Assembly (NCBI GenBank): GCA_900472625.1 | Contig: UCIT01000013.1 | Location: 162,727 to 226,726, forward strand | DNA from: Hyphomicrobiales bacterium | GTDB lineage: Bacteria; Pseudomonadota; Alphaproteobacteria; Rhizobiales; Rhizobiaceae | Length of the DNA: 64,000 nt | Reading direction: 5' to 3' | Part shown: in pieces, positions 38,802-47,893 of the stretch | Layout: every line of letters starts with the position of its first letter | Position numbering within the stretch: the first letter of the stretch is position 1 | Notes under the pieces: model-generated | What the model was told of the DNA's origin: nothing | The model's database searches: none | The model's input: the letters and a program-made list of their open reading frames with translations, nothing else | Position numbers and translations under genes: made by a program

Positions 38802-39718
38802 GCATTTTCGAAGCTATTCTGCTCACCGTCATCACCGCCTCGACGCCGCTCGTCATCGCCGCCCTCGGCGAACTGGTGACGGAACGTTCCGGCGTCCTCA
38901 ATCTCGGTGTCGAGGGCATGATGATCATGGGCGCCGTCGCGGCCTTCGCCGGCGCGCAGATGTCGGGCTCGCCTTATATCGGGCTGCTCGCCGGCATCGC
39001 CATGGGCGCGCTGTTCTCGCTGCTCTTCGCCTTCCTGACGCTGACGCTCGTCGCCAACCAGGTGGCAACGGGTCTGGCGCTGACCATCCTCGGCCTCGGC
39101 CTGTCTGGCATGCTCGGCGAAGGCTATGTCAGCGTTCCCGGCGTGCGCCTGACCCCGATCGTCATCCCCTATCTCTCCGACCTGCCGTTTATCGGCTCGG
39201 TGCTGTTCCGCCAGGACTTGACCTTCTACCTGTCGCTGGCGCTGCTCTTCGGCGTCAGCTGGTTCCTGTTCCGCAGCCGCGCCGGTCTTAAGCTGCGCGC
39301 CATCGGCGACAGCCACGGCTCCGCGCACGCGCTCGGCATCAGCGTCATCCGCACCCGCTATCTCGCCGTCATGTTCGGCGGCGCCTGCGCGGGCCTTGCC
39401 GGCGCACAGCTCTCACTGGTCTACACGCCGCAATGGGTGGAGAACATGTCATCAGGTCGCGGTTGGATTACGCTCGCGCTGGTCGTCTTCGCGTCGTGGC
39501 GTCCGTGGCGGGTGTTTGCCGGTGGCTATCTGTTCGGCGCCGTCACCATCCTGCAGCTGCATGCCCAGGCGTTCGGCATCGGCATTCCGGCTCAGTTCCT
39601 GTCGATGCTGCCCTATGCCGCGACTATTGTGGTTCTCGTCATCATTTCTCATAATCGGCGCACGACGCTGATCAATACGCCTGCGTCACTCGGAAAGCCC
39701 TTCGTCCCGGAACGTTAA
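38798..39718 (+). CDS. ABC transporter permease, BMP/nucleoside type (second)
   Basis: A 306-residue permease of the COG1079 group. It shows ERSGVLNLGVEGMMIMGAVA near residue 30 and RGWITLALVVFASWRPWR near residue 225, both typical of the second permease of BMP-type importers. It is coupled to the previous gene through an ATGA overlap. About eight or nine hydrophobic segments. It ends 50 bp before the substrate-binding protein gene. Confidence 0.93.
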   Translation: MSIFEAILLTVITASTPLVIAALGELVTERSGVLNLGVEGMMIMGAVAAFAGAQMSGSPYIGLLAGIAMGALFSLLFAFLTLTLVANQVATGLALTILGLGLSGMLGEGYVSVPGVRLTPIVIPYLSDLPFIGSVLFRQDLTFYLSLALLFGVSWFLFRSRAGLKLRAIGDSHGSAHALGISVIRTRYLAVMFGGACAGLAGAQLSLVYTPQWVENMSSGRGWITLALVVFASWRPWRVFAGGYLFGAVTILQLHAQAFGIGIPAQFLSMLPYAATIVVLVIISHNRRTTLINTPASLGKPFVPER

Positions 39719-39768
39719 AAAACAAGATGAGACGGACGTCCGGAAATTTCAAACCAACAGAGGTAACA

Positions 39769-40842
39769 ATGAAAAAACTAGCACTCGCATTTGCTGCTTC
39801 GGCAGCAGCCATCCTGAGCGTCGGTTCGGCTGCTCAGGCTGCGGACAAGACCAAGGTCTGCTTCGTTTACGTCGGCTCGCACACCGATGGCGGCTACTCG
39901 CAGGCGCACGATCTCGGCCGCCAGCAGATCCAGAAGGAGTTCGGCGACAAGATCGATACGCCTTACCTCGAAAACGTGCCTGAAGGCCCGGATGCCGAGC
40001 GCGCCATCGAACGTCTCGCCCGCTCCGGCTGCAAGCTGATTTTCACGACGTCGTTCGGCTTCATGGACGCCACCGTCAAGGTTGCCGCCAAGTTCCCTGA
40101 TGTGAAGTTCGAACACGGCACCGGCTACAAGTCTGGCCCGAACCTCGCGACCTACAACTCGCGCTTCTACGAAGGGCGCTACATCCTCGGTCAGATCGCC
40201 GCCAAAACCTCCAAGAAGCACGGCGCTGCCTACATCGCTTCCTTCCCGATCCCTGAAGTGGTCATGGGCATCAACGCCTTCGAGCAGGGCGCCAAGTCGA
40301 TCGATCCTGACTTCAAGCTCAAGGTCATCTGGGTCAACACCTGGTTCGACCCGGGCAAGGAAGCCGACGCCGCCAAGGCCATGGTCGACCAGGGCGTCGA
40401 CGTGCTGACGCAGCACACCGACACCACCGCGCCGATGCAGGTTGCCGAAGAGCGCGGCATCCACGCCTTCGGTCAGGCCTCCGATATGATCGCGGCCGGC
40501 CCCAAGGCGCAGCTGACGGCAATCGTCGACACCTGGGGCAATTACTACTCCAAGCGCGTTCACGCGCTGCTCGACGGCACCTGGAAGTCGGAACAGAGCT
40601 GGGACGGCCTCAAGGACAACATCCTGAAGATGGCCGACTACACCAACATGCCTGACGACGTGAAGAAGATGGCGCAGGACACCGAAGCCAAGATCAAGTC
40701 CGGCGAACTGCATCCCTTCACCGGCCCGATCAACAAGCAGGACGGAACACCTTGGCTGAAGGCCGGCGAAAAGGCCGATGACGGCACGCTGCTCGGCATG
40801 AACTTCTACGTCGAAGGCGTGGACGACAAGCTGCCGAAGTGA
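39769..40842 (+). CDS. BMP-family substrate-binding protein
   Basis: A 357-residue periplasmic protein with a clear signal peptide (MKKLALAFAASAAAILSVGS, cleavage after AQA near residue 24). The mature part starts DKTKVCFVYVGSHTDGGYSQ, the pattern of the Bmp/PnrA family (TmpC-like), whose members bind purine nucleosides or, in some cases, other ligands. Genes for purine breakdown are not adjacent here, so the ligand is uncertain. An AGAGGT ribosome site precedes ATG 39769. A strong terminator follows. Confidence 0.92.
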   Translation: MKKLALAFAASAAAILSVGSAAQAADKTKVCFVYVGSHTDGGYSQAHDLGRQQIQKEFGDKIDTPYLENVPEGPDAERAIERLARSGCKLIFTTSFGFMDATVKVAAKFPDVKFEHGTGYKSGPNLATYNSRFYEGRYILGQIAAKTSKKHGAAYIASFPIPEVVMGINAFEQGAKSIDPDFKLKVIWVNTWFDPGKEADAAKAMVDQGVDVLTQHTDTTAPMQVAEERGIHAFGQASDMIAAGPKAQLTAIVDTWGNYYSKRVHALLDGTWKSEQSWDGLKDNILKMADYTNMPDDVKKMAQDTEAKIKSGELHPFTGPINKQDGTPWLKAGEKADDGTLLGMNFYVEGVDDKLPK

Positions 40843-40872
40843 TCGCAGCATTACGACGTTAGCACTTGCGAG

Positions 40873-40899
40873 AGGGCGCCAGTTTCGGGCGCCCTTTTT
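40873..40899 (+). terminator. Rho-independent terminator after the BMP importer
   Basis: A 7-bp GC stem (GGGCGCC at 40874-40880 with GGCGCCC at 40888-40894), a 7-nt loop and TTTTT. It separates the two importer operons. Confidence 0.9.
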
Positions 40900-40931
40900 G
40901 CTGCATTGCATACCAGAAAGTGCATTTACAA

Positions 40932-40942
40932 AAGTAATACTA
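40932..40942. promoter_or_regulatory. FadR-type operator candidate before the sugar importer
   Basis: The 11 bases AAGTAATACTA contain the palindrome AGTA-A-TACT and fit the FadR-subfamily operator pattern TNGTNNNACNA at all but the first base. They lie 50 bp before the substrate-binding gene and close to a likely promoter, in the operon followed by a FadR-type regulator gene. Inference from the pattern only. Confidence 0.4.
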
Positions 40943-40991
40943 TATGATTTTCCTAGTGCGTGCCGCGAGGAGGCGGCTTTTGGAGGAAATC

Positions 40992-41954
40992 ATGAAATTG
41001 AAGACTGCACTCATGAGTGCCACGGTTTTTGCTGCCTGCATGTTCGGTTCGGCGCAGGCCGCCGAGCTGGTTGTCGGCTTCTCGCAGATCGGTTCGGAAT
41101 CCGGCTGGCGCGCAGCTGAAACCACCGTCACCAAGGAAGAAGCCAAGAAGCGCGGCATCGACCTGAAGTTCGCCGATGCCCAGCAGAAGCAGGAAAACCA
41201 GATCAAGGCGATCCGTTCCTTCATCGCGCAGGGCGTCAACGCCATCCTGCTCGCCCCGGTCGTTGAAACCGGCTGGGACGCAGTGCTTAAGGAAGCGAAG
41301 GAAGCCGATATCCCGGTCATCCTGCTCGACCGCACTATCAAGGCGCCTGAGGACCTTTACCTGACGGCTGTGACGTCGGATCAGGTCCATGAAGGCAAGG
41401 TTGCCGGCGACTGGCTGGTCAAGACCGTTGCCGACAAGAAGTGCAACATCGTCGAGCTTCAGGGCACCACCGGCTCGTCGCCGGCGATCGCCCGCAAGAA
41501 GGGCTTCGAGGAAGCGATTGCCGGCAAGTCGAACTTCAAGATCGTTCGCAGCCAGACCGGCGACTTCACCCGCACCAAGGGCAAGGAAGTCATGGAAAGC
41601 TTCCTGAAGGCTGAGAACGGCGGCAAGGACATCTGCGCCCTCTACGCCCACAACGACGACATGGCTGTCGGCGGTATCCAGGCGATCAAGGAAGCCGGCC
41701 TGAAGCCGGGCAAGGACATCCTCGTCGTCTCGATCGACTCCGTGCCCGATATCTTCAAGGCCATGGAAGCCGGCGAAGCTAACGCGACCGTCGAGCTGAC
41801 GCCGAACATGGCAGGCCCGGCCTTCGACGCGCTCGACGCTTACCTCAAGGACAAGAAGGCTCCGGCCAAGTGGATCCAAACCGAATCGAAGCTCTACACC
41901 CAGGCTGACGATCCGAAGAAGGTCTACGAGTCCAAGAAGGGCCTCGGCTATTGA
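40992..41954 (+). CDS. ytfQ: Sugar ABC transporter substrate-binding protein, YtfQ-like
   Basis: A 320-residue periplasmic sugar-binding protein. Signal peptide MKLKTALMSATVFAACMFGS with cleavage after AQA (residue 24), then ELVVGFSQIGSESGWR, a hallmark of YtfQ, which in E. coli binds galactofuranose. Further family stretches are LLAPVVETGWDAVLKEAK and YAHNDDMAVG. A GGAGGAA ribosome site precedes ATG 40992. In rhizobia this type may bind other furanose or pyranose sugars. First gene of a four-gene importer. Confidence 0.9.
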   Translation: MKLKTALMSATVFAACMFGSAQAAELVVGFSQIGSESGWRAAETTVTKEEAKKRGIDLKFADAQQKQENQIKAIRSFIAQGVNAILLAPVVETGWDAVLKEAKEADIPVILLDRTIKAPEDLYLTAVTSDQVHEGKVAGDWLVKTVADKKCNIVELQGTTGSSPAIARKKGFEEAIAGKSNFKIVRSQTGDFTRTKGKEVMESFLKAENGGKDICALYAHNDDMAVGGIQAIKEAGLKPGKDILVVSIDSVPDIFKAMEAGEANATVELTPNMAGPAFDALDAYLKDKKAPAKWIQTESKLYTQADDPKKVYESKKGLGY

Positions 41955-42074
41955 TCTGATGCGTGAACCGCACCGGTCCATCATGGACCGGTGCGGAACT
42001 GCCGCGAAGGCCGCCAGACATCATGTCGGGTTGCAATCAGGCCAGATCGGTCAATATCAGGAAAAAATCAGTTG

Positions 42075-43598
42075 ATGATTCACAATTTCGAGAACGTTCT
42101 TTCGGCGTCCGGCATATCGAAATTTTTCCCAGGAGCCGTCGCCCTCGACAAGGTCGATTTCACGCTCCGCAAGGGCGAGGTGCACGCGCTGCTCGGTGAA
42201 AACGGTGCCGGGAAATCGACTCTGATCAAGTGCATCACCGGCGCTTATAGACGCGACGAAGGCAGCCTGACGCTCGATGGCGCCGAGATCGATCCCGCCG
42301 ATACGCTGGCCGCGCAGAAGCTTGGAATCGGTACCGTCTACCAAGAGGTCAACCTCCTTTCCAATCTCAGCGTCGCTGAAAATCTTTTCCTCGGCCGCCA
42401 GCCGAAACGGTTCGGCATGATCGATGTAGCGGCAATGAACCGGCAGGCCCGGGAACTGCTCGAGCAGTATGGCATGCGGATCGACGTCACCGCGCAGCTC
42501 GATCGCTTCTCGGTGGCAGTACAACAGGTCGTCGCCATCGCCCGCGCCGTTGATCTCTCCGGCAAGGTGCTGATCCTCGACGAGCCGACGGCAAGCCTCG
42601 ACGCGCAGGAGGTCGCCATGCTGTTCGGCATTTTGCGCGACCTCAAGAAGCGCGGCCTCGGCATCGTCTTCATCACCCACTTCCTTGAACAGGTCTACGA
42701 CATCAGTGACCGCATCACCGTGTTGCGCAACGGCAAGCTGGTGGGAACCCGCGACACCGCCGAACTGCCGAGACAGGGGCTGATCTCGATGATGCTCGGC
42801 CATGAGTTGGCGCATGCGGAGGCCGCCGTGAAGGAGCGCACCGTCGCCGCCGGACCGGTCAAATACAGCTTCGAGGGCTACGGCAAGCGCGGCAAGGTCA
42901 AGCCCTTCGATCTTGAAGTTCGCGTTGGCGAAGTCGTCGGCATCGCCGGTCTGCTCGGCTCCGGCCGCACCGAGACGGCGGAGCTTCTCTTCGGCATCGA
43001 AAACGCCGATAGCGGCACCGCCAAGATCGACGGCAAGCCGGTCGCCCTCTCCAGTCCGCGCGCCGCCATCCGCGCCGGCTTCGGCTTCTGCCCTGAGGAT
43101 CGCAAGATCGACGGCATCATCGGCGACCTGTCGATCCGCGAGAACATTGCGCTGGCGTTGCAGGCTCGCCGGGGATGGGCACGGCCGCTGTCGCGCGGCG
43201 AACAGAACGCGCTTGCCGACCAGTACATCAAGGCGCTTGATATCCGCACCACCGACCGCGAAAAGCCGATCAGACTGCTGTCGGGCGGCAACCAGCAGAA
43301 GGCCATCCTCGCCCGCTGGCTAGCCACCAATCCCGATTTCCTGATCCTCGACGAACCCACGCGCGGCATCGATGTCGGCGCCCATGCCGAGATCATCCGT
43401 CTGATCGAGGAGTTGTGCGAAAAAGGTATGTCGCTAATCGTGATTTCCTCGGAATTGGAAGAGCTTATCGCCTACAGTTCACGTATTCTCGTATTGCGCG
43501 ACCGCGAGCATGTGGCCGAACTGACCGGCGATAACGTCACCACCTCGCGCATCGTCCAGGCGATCGCTGCCGTAGACAAGAAGACGGAGGACGCATGA
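42075..43598 (+). CDS. ytfR: Sugar ABC transporter ATPase, YtfR-like
   Basis: A 507-residue double ATPase of the monosaccharide group. First domain: Walker A GENGAGKST, Walker B VLILDEPTASLDAQE. Second domain: GLLGSGRTETAELLFG with signature LSGGNQQKAILARW and LILDEPTRGIDVGA. ATG at 42075 gives the family N-terminus; a longer frame would run into the gap after ytfQ (120 bp). It overlaps the first permease gene by 4 bp. Powers the YtfT/YjfF-like permeases encoded next. Confidence 0.92.
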   Translation: MIHNFENVLSASGISKFFPGAVALDKVDFTLRKGEVHALLGENGAGKSTLIKCITGAYRRDEGSLTLDGAEIDPADTLAAQKLGIGTVYQEVNLLSNLSVAENLFLGRQPKRFGMIDVAAMNRQARELLEQYGMRIDVTAQLDRFSVAVQQVVAIARAVDLSGKVLILDEPTASLDAQEVAMLFGILRDLKKRGLGIVFITHFLEQVYDISDRITVLRNGKLVGTRDTAELPRQGLISMMLGHELAHAEAAVKERTVAAGPVKYSFEGYGKRGKVKPFDLEVRVGEVVGIAGLLGSGRTETAELLFGIENADSGTAKIDGKPVALSSPRAAIRAGFGFCPEDRKIDGIIGDLSIRENIALALQARRGWARPLSRGEQNALADQYIKALDIRTTDREKPIRLLSGGNQQKAILARWLATNPDFLILDEPTRGIDVGAHAEIIRLIEELCEKGMSLIVISSELEELIAYSSRILVLRDREHVAELTGDNVTTSRIVQAIAAVDKKTEDA

Positions 43599-44611
43599 CG
43601 TCGTCACAGAAGGCGCTGCTCATCCGGCTGGCGCCGCAATTAATAGCGCTTGTTGTTATTCTATCATTGAATTTCATTATGTTCCCGCAGTTTTTTAACG
43701 TAACTATTCAAAACGGAAGGCTCTACGGCAGCTTGATCGACGTTTTGAACCGTGGTGCTCCCGTTGCGCTTCTCGCAACCGGCATGACGCTTGTCATTGC
43801 CACCAAGGGCATCGACCTCTCAGTCGGCGCGGTCATCGCCATCTGTGGCGCGGTTGCGGCATCTTCGATCGTGTCAGGCAACTCGCTTGCATGGACGCTC
43901 GTGCTGACACTTCTCGTTGGCCTCGCTTGCGGCGTCTGGAACGGCTTTCTGGTCTCGATCCTGAACATCCAGCCGATCATCGCCACTCTGGTGCTGATGG
44001 TCGCCGGACGCGGCATCGCACAGCTGATCACCGAGGGCGTGATCATGACCTTCAACGATGACGGTCTGATCTATTTTGGCAGCGGCTCCTTTGCCTTCAT
44101 GCCGATGCCTGTGGTCATATGGCTGGTGGTCGGCGCTCTGGTCACGCTTCTCGTTCGCCGCACTGCACTCGGCATGCTGATCGAGGCGACCGGCATCAAC
44201 CGACACGCCAGCAAGCTCTCGGGCGTCCGCACGCCTGTGCTGCTGATGGCCGTCTACATGCTCAGCGGCCTGTGCGCCGCCATCGCCGGCATCATCGTCG
44301 CCGCCGACATCAAGGGCGCCGATGCCAACAATGCCGGCCTCTGGCTCGAACTCGACGCGATCCTTGCGGTCGTCGTTGGTGGCAATTCATTGCTCGGCGG
44401 CCGCTTCAGCATCATCGGCTCGCTGATCGGCGCGATGATCATCCAGGCGGTGAACACCGGCATCCTGCTCTCGGGCTTCCCACCGGAGTTCAACCTGATC
44501 ATCAAGGCGGTGATCGTTCTCGTCATCCTCGTCATCCAGTCGCCGGCGGTGCAATCGGCCGCCGTCTTCATGGGGCGTCGCTCGGCTCCGAGAGGGGAAC
44601 TGCAGAAATGA
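43595..44611 (+). CDS. ytfT: Sugar ABC transporter permease, YtfT-like
   Basis: A 338-residue permease with about nine or ten hydrophobic segments and the family stretches GMTLVIATKGIDLSVGAVIA near residue 65 and DAILAVVVGGNSLLGGRF near residue 255. It overlaps ytfR and the second permease by ATGA. A short AT-rich stretch at 43650-43720 in its first membrane helix stands out in base use but is still in frame and typical of the first helix of such permeases. Confidence 0.9.
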   Translation: MTSSQKALLIRLAPQLIALVVILSLNFIMFPQFFNVTIQNGRLYGSLIDVLNRGAPVALLATGMTLVIATKGIDLSVGAVIAICGAVAASSIVSGNSLAWTLVLTLLVGLACGVWNGFLVSILNIQPIIATLVLMVAGRGIAQLITEGVIMTFNDDGLIYFGSGSFAFMPMPVVIWLVVGALVTLLVRRTALGMLIEATGINRHASKLSGVRTPVLLMAVYMLSGLCAAIAGIIVAADIKGADANNAGLWLELDAILAVVVGGNSLLGGRFSIIGSLIGAMIIQAVNTGILLSGFPPEFNLIIKAVIVLVILVIQSPAVQSAAVFMGRRSAPRGELQK

Positions 44612-45576
44612 ATTCGAAATACCTGCCGCTCCTTGCGACGATCGTCATCTTCATCCTCTCCTACGCCGTCTGCGCCATGCAGTATCCGAACATGTTGTCG
44701 ACCCGCGTCGTCGGCAACTTGCTGACGGACAACGCGTTCCTCGGTATCGCCGCGGTCGGCATGACATTCGTGATCATCTCGGGTGGCATCGATCTGTCGA
44801 TCGGCTCGGTCATCGCCTTCACCGGCGTCTTCCTTGCCGTGATCCTGCAGAACACCAGCATTCATCCGCTGGTCGCTTTCGCATTGGTGCTTGTAATCAC
44901 CACCGCGTTCGGCGCGGCAATGGGCGCTGTGATCCACTATCTCCAGATGCCGGCCTTCATCGTCACGCTGGCGGGCATGTTCCTCGCTCGCGGCATGGCC
45001 TTCGTGCTGTCGATCGACAGCATCCCGATCGGCCATGACTATTACACCACTCTGTCGGGTCTCTATTACAAGCTTCCCGGCGGTGGTCGGCTGACCCTGG
45101 TCGGCGGCATCATGCTGGTCGTTTTCGCCGTGGGTATTTTCATTGCCCACCGCACACGGTTCGGCACCAACGTATACGCGCTTGGCGGTGGAGCGCACAC
45201 CGCCCAGTTGATGGGTGTGCCGGTTGGTCGCACCACGATTCAGATTTATGCGCTCTCCGGCTTGCTTGCCGGCCTGTCGGGAATCGTTTTTTCTCTCTAT
45301 ACCTCCGCCGGCTATTCATTGGCGGCGGTGGGCGTCGAACTTGATGCCATTGCAGCGGTTGTCATTGGGGGCACACTGCTGACGGGTGGAGCGGGATTTG
45401 TGGCGGGAACCTTTATCGGGCTCCTGATACAGGGTTTGATTCAGACCTACATCACCTTCGACGGAACACTCTCCAGTTGGTGGACAAAGATACTGATCGG
45501 CCTTCTGCTTTTTGCATTCATCCTGATGCAGAAAGCCATCCTGTTCCTCTCCAGTCTGAACAAGAGGTATGCCTGA
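44608..45576 (+). CDS. yjfF: Sugar ABC transporter permease, YjfF-like
   Basis: A 322-residue permease, partner of the YtfT-like one. It contains GMTFVIISGGIDLSIGSVIA, FIVTLAGMFLARGMAFVLS and a C-terminal ELDAIAAVVIGGTLLTGGAG stretch. ATG at 44608 overlaps the YtfT stop by 4 bp. Two different permeases per importer is the YtfQRT-YjfF layout, which supports the assignment of the whole operon. It ends 15 bp before the regulator gene. Confidence 0.9.
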   Translation: MNSKYLPLLATIVIFILSYAVCAMQYPNMLSTRVVGNLLTDNAFLGIAAVGMTFVIISGGIDLSIGSVIAFTGVFLAVILQNTSIHPLVAFALVLVITTAFGAAMGAVIHYLQMPAFIVTLAGMFLARGMAFVLSIDSIPIGHDYYTTLSGLYYKLPGGGRLTLVGGIMLVVFAVGIFIAHRTRFGTNVYALGGGAHTAQLMGVPVGRTTIQIYALSGLLAGLSGIVFSLYTSAGYSLAAVGVELDAIAAVVIGGTLLTGGAGFVAGTFIGLLIQGLIQTYITFDGTLSSWWTKILIGLLLFAFILMQKAILFLSSLNKRYA

Positions 45577-45591
45577 CAGGGGGCCAGTCAG

Positions 45592-46344
45592 TTGCGCAAT
45601 CGAATGCTTGATACGGGCAAGACGCAGCGGAGATCCCGCACCAGCCATGCGCAGGTGGTGGATGAGCTCGGTCGAGCCATCGTCGCCGGGACCTATCCCG
45701 TGGGAACCATCCTGCCGGGGGATGTCGAGCTTGCGCAACGTTTCAAGGTCTCCCGCACTGTGCTGCGCGAAACCATGAAGACGCTTGCCGCCAAGGGCAT
45801 GATCGTCGCCAAGGCGCGCGTCGGCACCCGCGTCACCGAGAAAAGCCAGTGGAACATGTTCGACAGCGAGGTCATCGCCTGGCATTTCGACGATGACGTC
45901 ACCGAGGAATTCCTGCTGCAGCTCTACGACATCCGTCTGGCGGTCGAGCCTTTCGCGGCAGGTCTGGCGGCCGAGCGGGCGACGTCCGACGAGATTGCGC
46001 TGCTCACCAGACTGGCCGGCGAGATGGCCGCGCCCGGTCACACGACAGAAAGTCTGGCGCTGGCCGATCTGCAGTTCCATCTGGCGATTGCCGATGCGGC
46101 GCACAATCCGTTCATGCACACACTCGGCAGCCTGATCGAGGCGGCGCTGGTCGGTATGTTCCGGATCAGCACGCCGCCGTCGCAGAACGGCTTCGCCACC
46201 ATTTCCGAGACACACATGCGCATCGTCGATGCCATCAGCGCCAGCGACGTGCAGGCTGCGCGCGAGGCCATGGAGGCGGTGATCGTCGAGGGGCGGGACC
46301 ACGTCCACGAGGCCTATGCCGGCATGGCGAAGGTTTCCGCCTGA
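45592..46344 (+). CDS. FadR-subfamily GntR regulator, probably of the upstream sugar importer
   Basis: A 250-residue regulator. The N-terminal winged helix-turn-helix (about residues 20-85) includes LAQRFKVSRTVLRETMKTLA, and the FCD ligand domain (about 105-235) has the metal-binding pattern LADLQFHLAIADA and ETHMRIVDAI. TTG at 45592 has a GGGGG-type ribosome site; ATG at 45604 is the alternative. It is only 15 bp after the YjfF-like gene, so it is part of that operon and likely controls it. Ligand unknown, plausibly a sugar acid or sugar catabolite. Confidence 0.9.
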   Translation: MRNRMLDTGKTQRRSRTSHAQVVDELGRAIVAGTYPVGTILPGDVELAQRFKVSRTVLRETMKTLAAKGMIVAKARVGTRVTEKSQWNMFDSEVIAWHFDDDVTEEFLLQLYDIRLAVEPFAAGLAAERATSDEIALLTRLAGEMAAPGHTTESLALADLQFHLAIADAAHNPFMHTLGSLIEAALVGMFRISTPPSQNGFATISETHMRIVDAISASDVQAAREAMEAVIVEGRDHVHEAYAGMAKVSA

Positions 46345-46423
46345 TCCATTTTGATCTTTGTCCCGTCGGCGTGTTGCTGCTATGAGGCGGCAACGCGCTG
46401 TAACGGATTCTTGGGAGCCAAGC

Positions 46424-47785
46424 ATGGAACGCACTTGTCTTGCCGTCATTCTCGCCGCGGGTGACAGCACGCGAATGAAATCGTCGAAGTCGAAGGTTCT
46501 GCACCCGGTGGCGAACCGTCCGATGATCGCTCATGTGGTCGAAGCCGTGGCGAAGACCGATATAGGCTCGGTGGCCCTGGTTGTCGGCCGCAATGCGGAC
46601 GAGGTGGCGAAGGCGGCCAATGTCGGCGGCATCGAGATCGAAACCTACCTGCAGACCGAACGCCTCGGCACCGGTCACGCCGTGCTCGCGGCACGCGACG
46701 CGATTGCGCGCGGCTATGACGATATCATCGTCACCTATGGCGACGTTCCCCTGCAGACGGCAGCGCCTCTGAAGGCCGCACGCCAGGCTCTGGCAGACGG
46801 CAGCGATATCGTCGTTATCGGCTTCCACACAGACAAGCCGAGCGGCTACGGTCGCCTGCTGGTCAAGGACGGCGAACTGATCGCCATCCGCGAGGAAAAG
46901 GATGCCACCGACGCCGAGCGCGCTGTTACCTGGTGCAACAGCGGCCTGATGGCGATCAATGGTCGCAAGGCGCTGGATCTGCTGGCGCGCATCGGCAACA
47001 GCAATGCCAAGGGCGAATACTATCTCACCGATCTCGTCGAGATTGCCCGCTCGCTGGGCGGCCGTGTCACCGCCGTCGATGCCCCCGAAGTCGAGATGAC
47101 CGGCGCCAACAATCGCGCCGAACTCGCCGTCATCGAACGCCTCTGGCAGGAGCGCCGTCGGCACGAACTGATGATCTCCGGTGTCAGCATGATCGCGCCG
47201 GAAACTGTGTTTCTGTCCTACGATACTGTCATCGGCCAAGATGCGCTGATCGAGCCGAACGTTGTCTTCGGCCCCGGTGCGGTGATCGATGGCGGCGCCA
47301 TCATCCATGCCTTCTCGCACATCGAAGGTGCCCATGTCAGCGCCGGCGCCACGGTTGGGCCCTTCGCGCGGCTGCGGCCGGGCGCCGATCTGGCGGAAGG
47401 CTCGAAGGTCGGCAATTTCTGTGAGGTGAAGAACGGCAAGGTGGGCGAGGGCGCCAAGGTCAACCATCTGACCTATATCGGCGATGCCAGGATCGGCGCC
47501 GGCGCCAACATCGGCGCGGGCATGATCACCTGCAATTACGACGGCGTCAACAAGAGCGAAACGGTCATTGGCGCGAACGCCTTCGTCGGCTCCAACTCCT
47601 CGCTGGTCGCCCCGGTCAGCATCGGTGACAACGCCTATGTCGCCTCCGGCAGCGTCATCACTTCGGATGTGCCTGCCGATGCGCTTGCCTTCGGCCGCGC
47701 CCGCCAGGAGGTCAAACCGGGCCGCGCCACGGCGCTGCGCGAGCGCGCGCTGGCGATCAAGGCTGCAAAGAAGGCGAAAGGCTGA
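46424..47785 (+). CDS. glmU: Bifunctional UDP-GlcNAc pyrophosphorylase / GlcN-1-P acetyltransferase
   Basis: A 453-residue enzyme making UDP-N-acetylglucosamine for peptidoglycan and lipopolysaccharide. The N-terminal nucleotidyltransferase has [11 protein letters not shown] near residue 10, where the usual Gly of the GxGTRM loop is Ser; this variant is usual in rhizobia. The C-terminal left-handed beta-helix (about residues 265-430) shows hexapeptide repeats and the acetyl-CoA-binding stretch ending [13 protein letters not shown] hairpin and 108 bp separate it from glmS. Confidence 0.97.
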   Translation: MERTCLAVILAAGDSTRMKSSKSKVLHPVANRPMIAHVVEAVAKTDIGSVALVVGRNADEVAKAANVGGIEIETYLQTERLGTGHAVLAARDAIARGYDDIIVTYGDVPLQTAAPLKAARQALADGSDIVVIGFHTDKPSGYGRLLVKDGELIAIREEKDATDAERAVTWCNSGLMAINGRKALDLLARIGNSNAKGEYYLTDLVEIARSLGGRVTAVDAPEVEMTGANNRAELAVIERLWQERRRHELMISGVSMIAPETVFLSYDTVIGQDALIEPNVVFGPGAVIDGGAIIHAFSHIEGAHVSAGATVGPFARLRPGADLAEGSKVGNFCEVKNGKVGEGAKVNHLTYIGDARIGAGANIGAGMITCNYDGVNKSETVIGANAFVGSNSSLVAPVSIGDNAYVASGSVITSDVPADALAFGRARQEVKPGRATALRERALAIKAAKKAKG

Positions 47786-47799
47786 GGCTTTTCGTAACG

Positions 47800-47822
47800 G
47801 CCGGTCACCGAAAGTGACCGGC
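47800..47822 (+). promoter_or_regulatory. Hairpin between glmU and glmS
   Basis: A perfect 9-bp stem, GCCGGTCAC (47800-47808) with GTGACCGGC (47814-47822), closing a CGAAA loop. No T-run follows but a run of As does (GAGAAAAAAGAG). It sits 14 bp after the glmU stop. It may uncouple glmS from glmU or protect the glmU mRNA end; it does not match the glmS ribozyme. Confidence 0.45.
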
Positions 47823-47893
47823 GAGCCGATTGAGAAAAAAGAGAAAATTGTTACGACTGCCTCCAATTGATTGGCGGCTTTGGGGATGTTTTT

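Noticed and set aside
43645..43720. AT-rich patch inside ytfT as a foreign insert or frameshift
   Set aside because: The reading frame stays open and codes for a normal first membrane helix; hydrophobic helices can use AT-rich codons.
47786..47893. glmS ribozyme or riboswitch upstream of glmS
   Set aside because: The gap is only 108 bases, holds one simple hairpin and lacks the core of the known ribozyme, which is found in Gram-positive bacteria.
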